Part shown: in pieces, positions 1 to 7,105 of the stretch | Layout: each line of letters opens with the position of its first letter | Numbering within the stretch: the first letter of the stretch is position 1 | Source of the DNA: Candidatus Altarchaeota archaeon | GTDB taxonomy: Archaea > Altiarchaeota > Altiarchaeia > IMC4 > QMZM01 | DNA: 20,736 nt | NCBI GenBank assembly: GCA_018897475.1 | Contig: JAHIKS010000012.1 | Coordinates: 1 to 20,736 of the forward strand | Direction of reading: 5' to 3' | Position numbers and translations under genes: made by a program | The notes under the pieces: model-generated | What the model was told of the DNA's origin: nothing | The model's database searches: none | The model's input: the letters and a program-made list of their open reading frames with translations, nothing else

Positions 1-327
1 CGGCCTCTGACATTGAAGGCGAGACACTTATAGGGGCGGGAGCCACATAAGGTCTCGCCAGACCGAGAACAGAAACAACTTTTCCGGACATTGGAACGCC
101 CGCAAAATACGGGCAAAACCCGCGCATAAAATATTTTTTATAAAAGAAAAATTCAACCTACTGAATTTCACACTTATACAAATTCTCGCATAGATTAAGT
201 GTTGGTTAACAACAAACACTTAGCCTGAAGTGTTGGCTAACAACAAACAGATAAAGATGGGGCTTCTACAAGAGGATTTGAGCGGGTTAATAGCTACTTT
301 TATCGATTAAATTCAAATCTAAGAACT
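1..327. other. Left-edge non-coding region
   Basis: I see no convincing gene here. The only longer frame (minus strand, 28-219) has an unremarkable composition and matches no family I know. An ATG on the minus strand at 13-11 could open a gene running off the left edge, but only four codons are visible. The stretch holds two alternative short hairpins near 98-122 (GCCCG/CGGGC at 98-102/110-114, and CGGG/CCCG at 110-113/119-122). It also has an AT-rich TATA-like run at about 131-144 and the duplicated repeat at 197-249. A TTTTATC box at 298-304 lies about 27 bases before the ATG at 328, a distance compatible with leaderless archaeal transcription of that gene. Confidence 0.5.
197..249. repeat. 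Pair of 22-bp direct repeats, each with an internal dyad
   Basis: Two 22-base copies at 197-218 and 228-249 differ at one base (t/c) and are offset by 31 bp, close to three helical turns. Each contains TGTTG-N5-CAACA, an imperfect palindrome. The first copy also sits in a wider inverted repeat, TAAGTGTT at 196-203 against AACACTTA at 215-222. Tandem palindromes on one DNA face about 80 bp before a start codon look like a pair of operator sites for the gene at 328. The regulator is unknown. Confidence 0.6.
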
Positions 328-1026
328 ATGGAATTTTACCTTGCTACAGTAATTATAGCAATTCTATTCATAATCTTTGCCTACTGGAAAGGCAAGATTG
401 ACTCCTCAGCCCTGGTTCTGTCGGGCGTGGTGGGTTTCGTGGTTCTCTTTTCCCTTGGCGGGAAATGGCCCTACCTCTGGCTTATCCTGGTGTTCTTCTT
501 TATAGGCAACCTGGTTACGAAGTACAGGTATTCGAGAAAGGAGAGTAATGGGGTTGCAGAGGGGATAAGGACGTGGAAAAATGTCTTTGGAAATGGCGGC
601 TCGGCGACAATATTTGCCCTTCTTTATGGGATTACAGGTAATGAAATTATTCTGCTCGGCCTTCTGGGGGCTATGGCAACAGCAGCAGGAGACACCTTCG
701 CTACCGAGGTTGGAGAGGCCCATGAAAGGGAGCCAAGGCTGATAACAACTTTTAAGAAAGTGAAGGTGGGGACGAGCGGCGCAATCTCGCGGTATGGACT
801 GGTTGCTGCTTTGGTAGGGGCAGGGATAATTTCCTTCATTGCATTCATTATAACTGGAAATCCCCCAGTATTCCTGGTTGGAGTTCTTGCGGGCTTTATC
901 GGCTGCAATGTTGACAGTCTCGTGGGGGCGACCATAGAGAAGATGCTGAACAAGCACGTGACGAATTTCCTGGGGACGCTGTCTGGAGGCATGGCTGCAG
1001 TAATTCTTTCTTATCTTATTTTGTGA
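328..1026 (+). CDS. DUF92 / TMEM19-family integral membrane protein
   Basis: This 232-residue protein has several hydrophobic segments (about 4-20, 28-43, 48-62, 94-120, 156-176, 180-198, 213-232). It carries the conserved DUF92 (TIGR00297) motifs: RTWKNVFGNG at 81-90, a GDTFATEVG acidic motif at 121-129, GTSGAIS at 148-154, and GCNVDSLVGATIE at 192-204. Length is normal for the prokaryotic family. A plant member, VTE6, is a phytyl-phosphate kinase, so a role in isoprenoid-phosphate metabolism is possible but is inferred only from the family. The ATG at 328 has no clear Shine-Dalgarno; a TATA-like TTTTATC at 298-304 fits leaderless initiation. The lipoprotein gene follows 15 bp downstream, so the two are probably co-transcribed. 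Confidence 0.85.
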   Translation: MEFYLATVIIAILFIIFAYWKGKIDSSALVLSGVVGFVVLFSLGGKWPYLWLILVFFFIGNLVTKYRYSRKESNGVAEGIRTWKNVFGNGGSATIFALLYGITGNEIILLGLLGAMATAAGDTFATEVGEAHEREPRLITTFKKVKVGTSGAISRYGLVAALVGAGIISFIAFIITGNPPVFLVGVLAGFIGCNVDSLVGATIEKMLNKHVTNFLGTLSGGMAAVILSYLIL

Positions 1027-1041
1027 GTAAGAAATAAGGAT

Positions 1042-1743
1042 ATGAAAAAATTCATTCCAATATTTCTGATATCTGTATTAATTCTCATCCCCGGCTGTCT
1101 TGAAACACAGAGGGAGGTAGTAAATGTCTATGTCTGTCCCGACGGCAGTCTGGCCTCGAATGCGGATGACTGTCCCAAGGCAGAGCCCGAGGTTGTAGAG
1201 GTAATGAAGTATGTCTGTTTTGATGGGGTGGTCGTTGATAATGTCGCTGATTGCCCGACTACCACAGTCAGCGTGACATCTACTATTGCAACAACATCAA
1301 TTATAGACGCTCTGGAAACAACAACACTGGAGGAGTTAGGCACTACAAGCACTGTGGAGGAAAGTACAACCACGACGTCATCCACAACAACCACAACCAC
1401 GATAGAGTCAACAACAATAGATATTAGGATATCAGCAGTGCAATTTGATGCTCCGGGGGCTGAAAGTGAGAACCTTAACGGAGAGTGGGTAGAGGTCTCA
1501 AATTCTGGAGTAGAGGTAGATATGACCAGATGGACACTTCAAGATGAACAAGAGCATATCTACACTTTTCCATCTGGCTTTGAGATAGAAACAGGGGGTT
1601 CCGTAAAAATTCACACCGGTGAGGGGACAGACACATCCTCAGACCTTTACTGGAATTTAGGTAGAGGTGTATGGAACAATAATGGAGATACAGCGATACT
1701 AAAGGACCAAGATGGGGAAATAGTTGATGAAATGAATGGATGA
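1042..1743 (+). CDS. Secreted lipoprotein with Cys repeats, Thr-rich stalk and lamin-tail-like domain
   Basis: The 233-residue product begins with a lipoprotein signal ending LIPGC, so Cys19 is probably lipidated and the protein anchored outside the cell. Two short repeats follow (about 27-45 and 54-72) with the pattern YVCxDG...N..DCP; each has a Cys pair 11 residues apart, probably disulfide-bonded. Residues about 73-126 are a Thr/Ser-rich low-complexity stalk, likely glycosylated. The C-terminal about 105 residues resemble a lamin tail domain (LTD, an Ig-like fold): EWVEVSNSG, MTRWTLQD, and DTAILKDQDGEIVDE. LTDs occur on many prokaryotic surface proteins; the target is unknown. An AAGGA precedes the ATG by about 5 bases. 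The gene ends 2 bp from the convergent purD stop. Confidence 0.75.
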   Translation: MKKFIPIFLISVLILIPGCLETQREVVNVYVCPDGSLASNADDCPKAEPEVVEVMKYVCFDGVVVDNVADCPTTTVSVTSTIATTSIIDALETTTLEELGTTSTVEESTTTTSSTTTTTTIESTTIDIRISAVQFDAPGAESENLNGEWVEVSNSGVEVDMTRWTLQDEQEHIYTFPSGFEIETGGSVKIHTGEGTDTSSDLYWNLGRGVWNNNGDTAILKDQDGEIVDEMNG

Positions 1744-1745
1744 TA

Positions 1746-4166
1746 TCATCCCCTCAGCTTCTCCAGGTGGTCGACGCTTCGCTTAATATGCTCCCTGGAT
1801 GCTATGTCGTTCCTGTACCAAAGCGCTCCGCCGCCTATTGAGTTGGTTACATCAAGGGAGATTTCCCTGGCCTGCTCTACGCTGTCAGATATTCCGATGC
1901 AACAGGCTGTCCTTGAGCCAAGGGCGTAATTACTCCCATCCCTCAGCTCCATGGAGCCGGGATAGATTCGGAAGTTGTCGCCGTATTTCTTCGAGAGGGC
2001 TTTTGCCCGGGACAGGTCGATTGGTGTTCCGGCCTCGCTCTCGTTTACCTTAGCGGGGAATTTTTCCTTGTAGCCGCCGTAGTTCGGGGGGACTTTGTAG
2101 ATTAGGACTGATGAGTCCTGGCGCAGGTTCAGGCCGCCGAGATTCCCCTCTATCATCTTGTAGCAAACGTCAACAAAATCATCCTGGATTAAGGGCATTA
2201 TGGTCTGAATCTCCGGGTCGCCGCCCCTTGAGTTTATCTCAAGAATCTTGGGGCCCTGTGCTGAATGCATGAAGGCGACGTAGAGGGGAATTCCCCGGAG
2301 GCCGGGGTTTCCATCGCCCTTCAGTTTTTTGAATATTTTATTAACAATTTCTATCTCTTTTTCCCTGTCGCTCTGTTTCATGAAGGGCAGATATTCCTTG
2401 TCCTTGTAGCAGCCCATCCCCCCTGTGTTCCCAGATATTGCGACCCTGTTGTTTCTTCTTACTATAACAAATCCTGTAGAAACTGTAACACAACCTACAT
2501 ATCCATTATAATTGATATACTTCACATTCCCCTTCCTTATAGAGGTTTTATTGGTTTTTCTCATTTCTATTGAATAGACTGGACGTGCTGGATATGTTTT
2601 TTTGTTCAAAGGATTTAGCATTTTATTTCTTTTGTCGATAGTTATTGTACCTGAAAATCCTGTTTTTACAAACATTTCCTGCATATCATCAATCATCCTT
2701 CTTGATGATGTGTGAAATCGCATCTGCCCATAATGAATGTCGCCATCTCCCAAACAAAAGGATTTAAGAAACTCCACAATTGTATTCACGGAAGCATTTT
2801 TAATATAACTCGGAACATATTTTTGATGTGAATTTCCAAATTGTCCTAAATAGTTTGCCAATTGCGTTGAGTTTATTCTGAATTTATTATTGGCTTTTTC
2901 ATATCGAAATTTGAATGGAAGTTTTCCAAGAATTTTTTTGAATTCCGAAAAATGTTTTGAGTTCTCTGCTTGGCATATATGCACTCTCTTAGCCGATTTT
3001 CCCTTACTTGTATATCCTTCCGATAGATAAATACCTAAAAACCTGACCCAATCCTTAAACTTAATTTTCAATTCGTTGAACCTTCTGTTAAACTTGTAAT
3101 CATGCTCTGGTAAAACAAAAAACTCTGGATCGTTACCTTGCCATTTACTTGATTGATAAATGTAATGTTCACCTTGATAATCTTTTGCCTCTGTTACAAA
3201 TATTTTCTTTTTTCCTTTTCTTTGTTGGAATAACATCCTATGATTTGGTGTTACCAATAGATCTACATTTCTATTTCTAAATTGAATCATTTTTCCATCA
3301 TATCTCATCCAGTATATTTTTTTAGGCTTTTCGAACCATGATGCCATCGTCTTTGGTTCAAAAACTGCTGCTTTATCATTGCTATCTAGTTTGTTAAATT
3401 TTTTCCATCCATCTTCCGTCAATATTTCCGTATCTTCAGAATAACAGTTCGGCCCTTCGTCATTCTCGAAAGCCCTCTTATAATCTCTTGTGTCCGGAAG
3501 CACAGCAATATTCCTGCCATCGCAGAATGCCTGGAAGGACGATTCCTCGCCGTCAATCTTTTCCTCAATGATTACTGAGTCGTGCTCGTAGATTGTCAGA
3601 AAGTGCTGGAACAGCTCTTCCCTGCTCTGGAAGTGGTCGCCCCATACTCCAACACCTTTTCCGTAGCCGGGCCTGTCGGGCTTTACCGCAACCTCGTTGT
3701 TGAGCTCGTCGAGCCAGCTATAGAGTTTATTCTTGACCTCAGATGCGGGGCCATCCTCTTTTTTATTAAAGACCTTGAACCTTGGATTGGCCTCGGGGCA
3801 GCACTCATTGAGCAGGATTCTCTGCTGCAGTTTGCTCTCCTCCAGCGCGAATTCCTTGGTGGGACAGATGAGGGGGATTCCGGTTTCCTTCTCGATAAGG
3901 TCCCTTGTTCCTGCAATGATGGGGCCTTCCGGCCCGATGATGCCGAAGTCTATGGAATCCTTATTTGCCTTTGCAAAATCCAGAATTTTTTCAGAATTTA
4001 AATCAGGAATGACTGCGTGCTTTTCAGCCCGCTCAAGATTGAAGGGATTTGCCTGCTTGTCGGCAATGAAAAGCTTTGTTTCGTAGTTGCTGCTCCTTGA
4101 GAACGCATCAACGAAAGAGGCTGCCCGGGAGCCATAACTGACGACAAGAATTCCTACGGATTCCAT
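1746..4166 (-). CDS. purD: Phosphoribosylamine--glycine ligase (divergent) with an in-frame intein
   Basis: The exteins (residues 1-240 and 581-806, 466 aa together, close to the family size of about 430) form an ATP-grasp enzyme. PurD joins glycine to phosphoribosylamine in de novo purine synthesis. Visible motifs are GPEGPIIAG at 78-86, AVKPDRPGYGKGVGV at 160-174, EEKIDGEESS at 201-210, the GPN/TGGMG motif at 238-240/581-585 that the intein interrupts, and LEINSRGGDPEIQ at 642-654, which supplies the usual metal-binding Glu and Asn. The protein is divergent: the N-terminal GGREHA loop of ordinary PurD is absent (VSYGSRAASFVDAF instead) and the NVRFGDPE motif reads NSRGGDPE. A TTATAATTT box about 20 bp upstream may be its own promoter. 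The preceding minus-strand gene stops 31 bp before it, so read-through is also possible. Confidence 0.88.
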   Translation of the reverse strand: MESVGILVVSYGSRAASFVDAFSRSSNYETKLFIADKQANPFNLERAEKHAVIPDLNSEKILDFAKANKDSIDFGIIGPEGPIIAGTRDLIEKETGIPLICPTKEFALEESKLQQRILLNECCPEANPRFKVFNKKEDGPASEVKNKLYSWLDELNNEVAVKPDRPGYGKGVGVWGDHFQSREELFQHFLTIYEHDSVIIEEKIDGEESSFQAFCDGRNIAVLPDTRDYKRAFENDEGPNCYSEDTEILTEDGWKKFNKLDSNDKAAVFEPKTMASWFEKPKKIYWMRYDGKMIQFRNRNVDLLVTPNHRMLFQQRKGKKKIFVTEAKDYQGEHYIYQSSKWQGNDPEFFVLPEHDYKFNRRFNELKIKFKDWVRFLGIYLSEGYTSKGKSAKRVHICQAENSKHFSEFKKILGKLPFKFRYEKANNKFRINSTQLANYLGQFGNSHQKYVPSYIKNASVNTIVEFLKSFCLGDGDIHYGQMRFHTSSRRMIDDMQEMFVKTGFSGTITIDKRNKMLNPLNKKTYPARPVYSIEMRKTNKTSIRKGNVKYINYNGYVGCVTVSTGFVIVRRNNRVAISGNTGGMGCYKDKEYLPFMKQSDREKEIEIVNKIFKKLKGDGNPGLRGIPLYVAFMHSAQGPKILEINSRGGDPEIQTIMPLIQDDFVDVCYKMIEGNLGGLNLRQDSSVLIYKVPPNYGGYKEKFPAKVNESEAGTPIDLSRAKALSKKYGDNFRIYPGSMELRDGSNYALGSRTACCIGISDSVEQAREISLDVTNSIGGGALWYRNDIASREHIKRSVDHLEKLRG
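2427..3446 (-). mobile_element. PurD intein with LAGLIDADG homing endonuclease
   Basis: Residues 241-580 of the purD product (340 aa) interrupt the invariant GPN|TGGMG motif and are in frame. Splicing block A starts at Cys241 (CYSEDTEILTEDGW). Block B carries TPNH (306-309). Two LAGLIDADG helices are visible, FLGIYLSEG (376-384) and FLKSFCLGDGD (466-476), with acidic residues Glu383 and Asp474 or Asp476 at their ends, so the endonuclease may be active. Block F runs from about 556 to the terminal Asn580. The +1 extein residue is Thr581. The penultimate intein residue is Gly (SGN) instead of the usual His. The DNA is much more AT-rich than the flanking exteins, which fits recent horizontal acquisition. 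Both boundaries were checked at codon level. Confidence 0.93.
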
Positions 4167-4197
4167 AGGTAATAATTAGATGGGAAATTATAAGAAA

Positions 4198-4806
4198 TCA
4201 CTCGCCGTTGTTGGCCCAGGCGTCTATCGCATTCAACAGATCCGAGCCGCTTACATCTCCGGCTGCCCAGAGGTCGATGTAGTCCAGAAGCTCAAGATCA
4301 TCTACAATCGCGTTGAGGTCTATATCGGCGCTCGAGCAGATATCGGTGAATTCGTAATTGGTCGGCTGGGTTCCATAGGGGCCCCAGGCAACGCCAATCA
4401 TGTCATTTGCTTCGGCGCAGTAGTGGCCGTCCCACGAATCCAGCTCGCCGTTCCAGCAGGAGTTGCCTCCGTCGAATCCTACAGGTAGGTATGTCCAGCC
4501 GCTTTCGCCGTATCCCTTCATCATAAGGCCCCAGTATGAAGTCCCTCCGCACCAGCAGCTTGATGAGGAACAACCGGTATTCTCAATCCCGCAGAGCGAG
4601 TGCCCGAAGAGGGCGTCGTAATAGTCCCATTCTATATCAAGGGCCGTAGCCTGCATAACCTCATAGCCGTCTGCTCCCTCTGAAACTGAAACGCACTTTG
4701 TAAATTCAGTGCTGCCAGAATAGCTGACAACGACTCCGACTCTTATTGCACTTGCCGAGCATGCCAGAATTCCCACGAGCAGGAGTATAAGAGCCTTCTT
4801 GTTCAT
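4198..4806 (-). CDS. Secreted Cys-rich DUF4430-like (transcobalamin beta-domain-like) protein
   Basis: The 202-residue product has a Sec signal (MNKKALILLLVGILACSASA). Residues about 22-142 look like a DUF4430 domain: VSVSEGADGYEVMQA early, a Cys cluster (72, 79, 84, 86), CGGTSYWGLMMKG (86-98), then VGFDGG and an acidic DMIGVAWG (135-142) strand. The mature part has eight Cys, which suits an extracellular disulfide-bonded protein. In animal intrinsic factor and transcobalamin this domain forms the cobalamin-binding C-terminal half. The C-terminus has two related helices, DLELLDYIDLWAAG (170-183) and SDLLNAIDAWANNG (188-201), perhaps a dockerin-like or sorting module. It is transcribed divergently from btuC, so corrinoid capture is plausible but inferred. 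A TTTAATATT box about 25 bp before the ATG suggests a leaderless mRNA. Confidence 0.68.
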   Translation of the reverse strand: MNKKALILLLVGILACSASAIRVGVVVSYSGSTEFTKCVSVSEGADGYEVMQATALDIEWDYYDALFGHSLCGIENTGCSSSSCWCGGTSYWGLMMKGYGESGWTYLPVGFDGGNSCWNGELDSWDGHYCAEANDMIGVAWGPYGTQPTNYEFTDICSSADIDLNAIVDDLELLDYIDLWAAGDVSGSDLLNAIDAWANNGE

Positions 4807-4883
4807 TTTATGGACATAATACTATAATATTAAATCCTTAAATATGTTGGATAATTTATCCAACGTAATTAATATCCATCGAA
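4807..4883. promoter_or_regulatory. Divergent promoter region between the DUF4430-like gene and btuC
   Basis: This 77-bp AT-rich gap must hold promoters in both directions. For the leftward gene, TTTAATATT (minus strand, about 4826-4834) lies about 25 bp from its ATG. For btuC, TTAAATAT at 4838-4845 is a candidate TATA box, which predicts a transcription start near 4865-4870. The gap is too short to hold a cobalamin riboswitch, and I see no B12-box. Confidence 0.55.
4846..4864. promoter_or_regulatory. 19-bp perfect palindrome, probable operator for the cobalamin operon
   Basis: GTTGGATAA at 4846-4854, a single central t, and TTATCCAAC at 4856-4864 form a perfect 9-bp inverted repeat. It lies directly downstream of the putative btuC TATA box and 19 bp before the btuC ATG, the classical place for a repressor site in archaea. 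The half-site resembles the TGTTGG.TAA core of the repeats at 197-249. The binding factor is unknown; a cobalamin-responsive regulator would be the obvious hypothesis. Confidence 0.7.
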
Positions 4884-5882
4884 ATGTACCCAAAAATCGT
4901 TAAGTGGGGGGTAATCATTCTCACCCTGGTATTAGCTCTGGCGTTGAGTAGTGTAATATCCCTAGCATTTGGTCCAGTAAATATTCCATTAGATGAGATT
5001 TTTGCAGTGCTAATTAACGGTGAAGCTGAGCTAGTAAACAAAACGATAATCTCTCATATAAGGCTGCCCAGGATAATCCTTGCTATGTTAGTTGGCTCAG
5101 CACTTGCTGTTGCCGGGGCTGCAATGCAGGGTCTCTTTAAGAACCCCATGGCTGACCCGTATGTTATCGGAATCTCCTCTGGAGCAGCCTTTGGCGCCTC
5201 CATAGCAATAATCGCCGGGATTAGCGTACCTATTCTTGCATTTCTCGGGGCCTTAGGAGCTGTATTTCTGGTCTACAATATCGCCATAAAAAATGGGAAG
5301 ATTGCGGTGGAAACACTGCTGCTCTCTGGAATAGCTATTGCAGCATTTTTCTCTGCAACAACCTCTCTCCTGATGTACATGGCCGGAGAGAACCTGCATC
5401 AGATAGTCTTCTGGCTCATGGGAGGTCTCTGGGCGAGTGACTGGGATAAGGTCATGGTAGCGTTCCCTCCAATCTTGTTGGGCATCATTGGAATATCCAT
5501 ATTCTCCAGAGACCTGAATGCTATGCTTCTCGGAGAGGAGCCAGCACAGTATCTTGGAATAGATGTGGAGAATGTCAAAAGGATATTACTTGTACTTGCA
5601 TCATTGATTACGGGAATAGCAGTATCTGTATCAGGGATTATTGGCTTCGTTGGTTTGATAATTCCGCATATGGTGCGGATTGTTGTTGGACCAGATAACC
5701 GTATCCTGATACCCTCCTGCGGACTGGTCGGTGCAATATTCCTTATATGGGCCGATGTGTTGGCGAGGACAATTATCGCACCAACGGAACTACCAGTCGG
5801 TATAATCATGGCATTGTTTGGAGTTCCGTTCTTCATCTATCTGCTACGTAGTAAAAAGAGAAATTGGATGATAAGATGTTAG
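4884..5882 (+). CDS. btuC: Cobalamin/corrinoid ABC transporter permease
   Basis: This is a 332-residue FecCD-family permease, normal length, with about ten hydrophobic segments. Family hallmarks are IRLPRIILAMLVGSALAVAG (about 54-73), MQGLFKNPMADPYVIGISSGAAFG (about 76-99), and GIIGFVGLIIPHMVRI (about 251-266), the cytoplasmic loop region that contacts the ATPase. FecCD permeases carry cobalamin, heme or siderophores; cobalamin is chosen because every neighbour from here to 11525 is compatible with corrinoid uptake or assembly. It is the first gene of the operon, with the palindrome at 4846-4864 just upstream. Its 3' end overlaps the start of the ATPase gene. Confidence 0.92.
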   Translation: MYPKIVKWGVIILTLVLALALSSVISLAFGPVNIPLDEIFAVLINGEAELVNKTIISHIRLPRIILAMLVGSALAVAGAAMQGLFKNPMADPYVIGISSGAAFGASIAIIAGISVPILAFLGALGAVFLVYNIAIKNGKIAVETLLLSGIAIAAFFSATTSLLMYMAGENLHQIVFWLMGGLWASDWDKVMVAFPPILLGIIGISIFSRDLNAMLLGEEPAQYLGIDVENVKRILLVLASLITGIAVSVSGIIGFVGLIIPHMVRIVVGPDNRILIPSCGLVGAIFLIWADVLARTIIAPTELPVGIIMALFGVPFFIYLLRSKKRNWMIRC

Positions 5883-7105
5883 ACGTAAAGGATATTGACG
5901 TATTTTATGGTGACAGAAAGGTCTTGGAAAGGATATGTTTATCAGCAGAAAGTGGACTTAAAGGTATCATTGGGCCGAATGGTTCCGGTAAAACTACACT
6001 GCTTAAGAGCATCAGCAGAGTACTGAAACCAAAAAGCGGCATCATTCTCCTCAACGGAAAAGATGTTTATGAACTAAAAGCAAAGGATATAGCAAAAGAC
6101 ATGACTGTTGTGTCGCAGGATACCTCCACAAAATTCGACTTCACAGTAAGGGATGTGGTGCTCATGGGCAGGGCCCCCCACCTAGGCAGATTCGAGATGG
6201 AAAAACGTGAAGATATGGAGATTGCAGAGAAAGCTATGAAACTGACCAAGACATGGCATCTGGCTGACAGAACAATCACAGAGATAAGTGGGGGTGAAAA
6301 GCAGAGAGTTATCATTGCCAAGGCACTGGCACAAGAACCCAAGGTCCTGCTCTTGGATGAGCCAACCTCTCATCTAGATATAAACTATCAGATAGAGATT
6401 CTGGACCTGATTAAGGCCCTATCAAAAGAGTTGGTCGTTATAGCTGTCTTTCATGACCTAAATCTCGCTGCCAGGTACTGTGACGAATTGATACTTTTGA
6501 GTGAAGGAAGGGTTTTTGCATCCGGGAAACCGGATGAGGTTATCATCTCCAGGAATATAGAGGATGTCTATGACATCGAGGTTATGGTGAAGCAGGACTC
6601 TGGAAGATTGGTTATATATCCGCAGAAAAAAGTGACTAAATTCAAGAAGGGTAGAATTCACGTAGTATGTGGGGGAGGTACAGCCACTCTTTTGATGAAC
6701 AGCCTAGTCAATCATGGATACACGGTAACTGCGGGCGTGTTAAATCGGAATGATAGCGACTGGGATACGGGAAAAATGTTGGGTATAGAAGTGGTTGAAG
6801 AAAAACCATTCTCTACGATAAGTGAGAAAAAGCACCTGCAGAATCTTGAATTCATAAAACAAGCGGAATTTGTTGTGATGACTGACATGCCCTTTGGTAA
6901 CGGCAACCTGCATAACCTGGAGGCCGTAATGGAAGCCATAAATTCAGGCATCCTAGTAGCCGTGATAGAGGGCAGCGATATCAAGGAGAGAGACTTCACA
7001 GGTGGGAAAGCAACAGATTTGTATGCTCTGATTAAGGCGGAGGGTTCGACAAGCGTTAGGAATTACCTGGAGATTATTGAAATGTTAGAGAAAAAATGTG
7101 GCTAG
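5876..7105 (+). CDS. btuD: Cobalamin ABC transporter ATPase with unusual C-terminal extension
   Basis: The N-terminal about 240 residues are a complete ABC ATPase: Walker A GPNGSGKTT, signature ISGGEKQR, Walker B VLLLDEP, and the H-loop VFHDLN. It powers BtuC. The start is taken at the ATG at 5876, which gives the usual MLDVKDIDVFYG opening; an in-frame ATG at 5864 would add four residues. A further domain of about 150 residues follows (from about residue 255): a beta strand with CGGGTATL, AGVLNRNDSDW, FVVMTDMPFGNGNLHN, and LVAVIEGSD. It looks like an alternating alpha/beta, possibly nucleotide-binding fold. It is not the CbiZ amidohydrolase that is sometimes fused to this ATPase, as far as I can judge. 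The gene overlaps cbiB by 10 bp. Confidence 0.9.
   Translation: MLDVKDIDVFYGDRKVLERICLSAESGLKGIIGPNGSGKTTLLKSISRVLKPKSGIILLNGKDVYELKAKDIAKDMTVVSQDTSTKFDFTVRDVVLMGRAPHLGRFEMEKREDMEIAEKAMKLTKTWHLADRTITEISGGEKQRVIIAKALAQEPKVLLLDEPTSHLDINYQIEILDLIKALSKELVVIAVFHDLNLAARYCDELILLSEGRVFASGKPDEVIISRNIEDVYDIEVMVKQDSGRLVIYPQKKVTKFKKGRIHVVCGGGTATLLMNSLVNHGYTVTAGVLNRNDSDWDTGKMLGIEVVEEKPFSTISEKKHLQNLEFIKQAEFVVMTDMPFGNGNLHNLEAVMEAINSGILVAVIEGSDIKERDFTGGKATDLYALIKAEGSTSVRNYLEIIEMLEKKCG

Noticed and set aside
28..219. 63-codon minus-strand frame at the left edge
   Set aside because: No recognisable motif, crosses the repeat region, and its composition does not look coding.
406..957. Long minus-strand frame opposite the DUF92 gene
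   Set aside because: It is antisense to a clear membrane-protein gene and has no family resemblance; a codon-bias shadow.
1128..1400. Minus-strand frame rich in Val
   Set aside because: It is the complement of the Thr-rich stalk of the lipoprotein; low-complexity shadow.
4807..4883. Cobalamin riboswitch upstream of btuC
   Set aside because: Only 77 bp are available and no B12-box or multi-helix pattern is visible.
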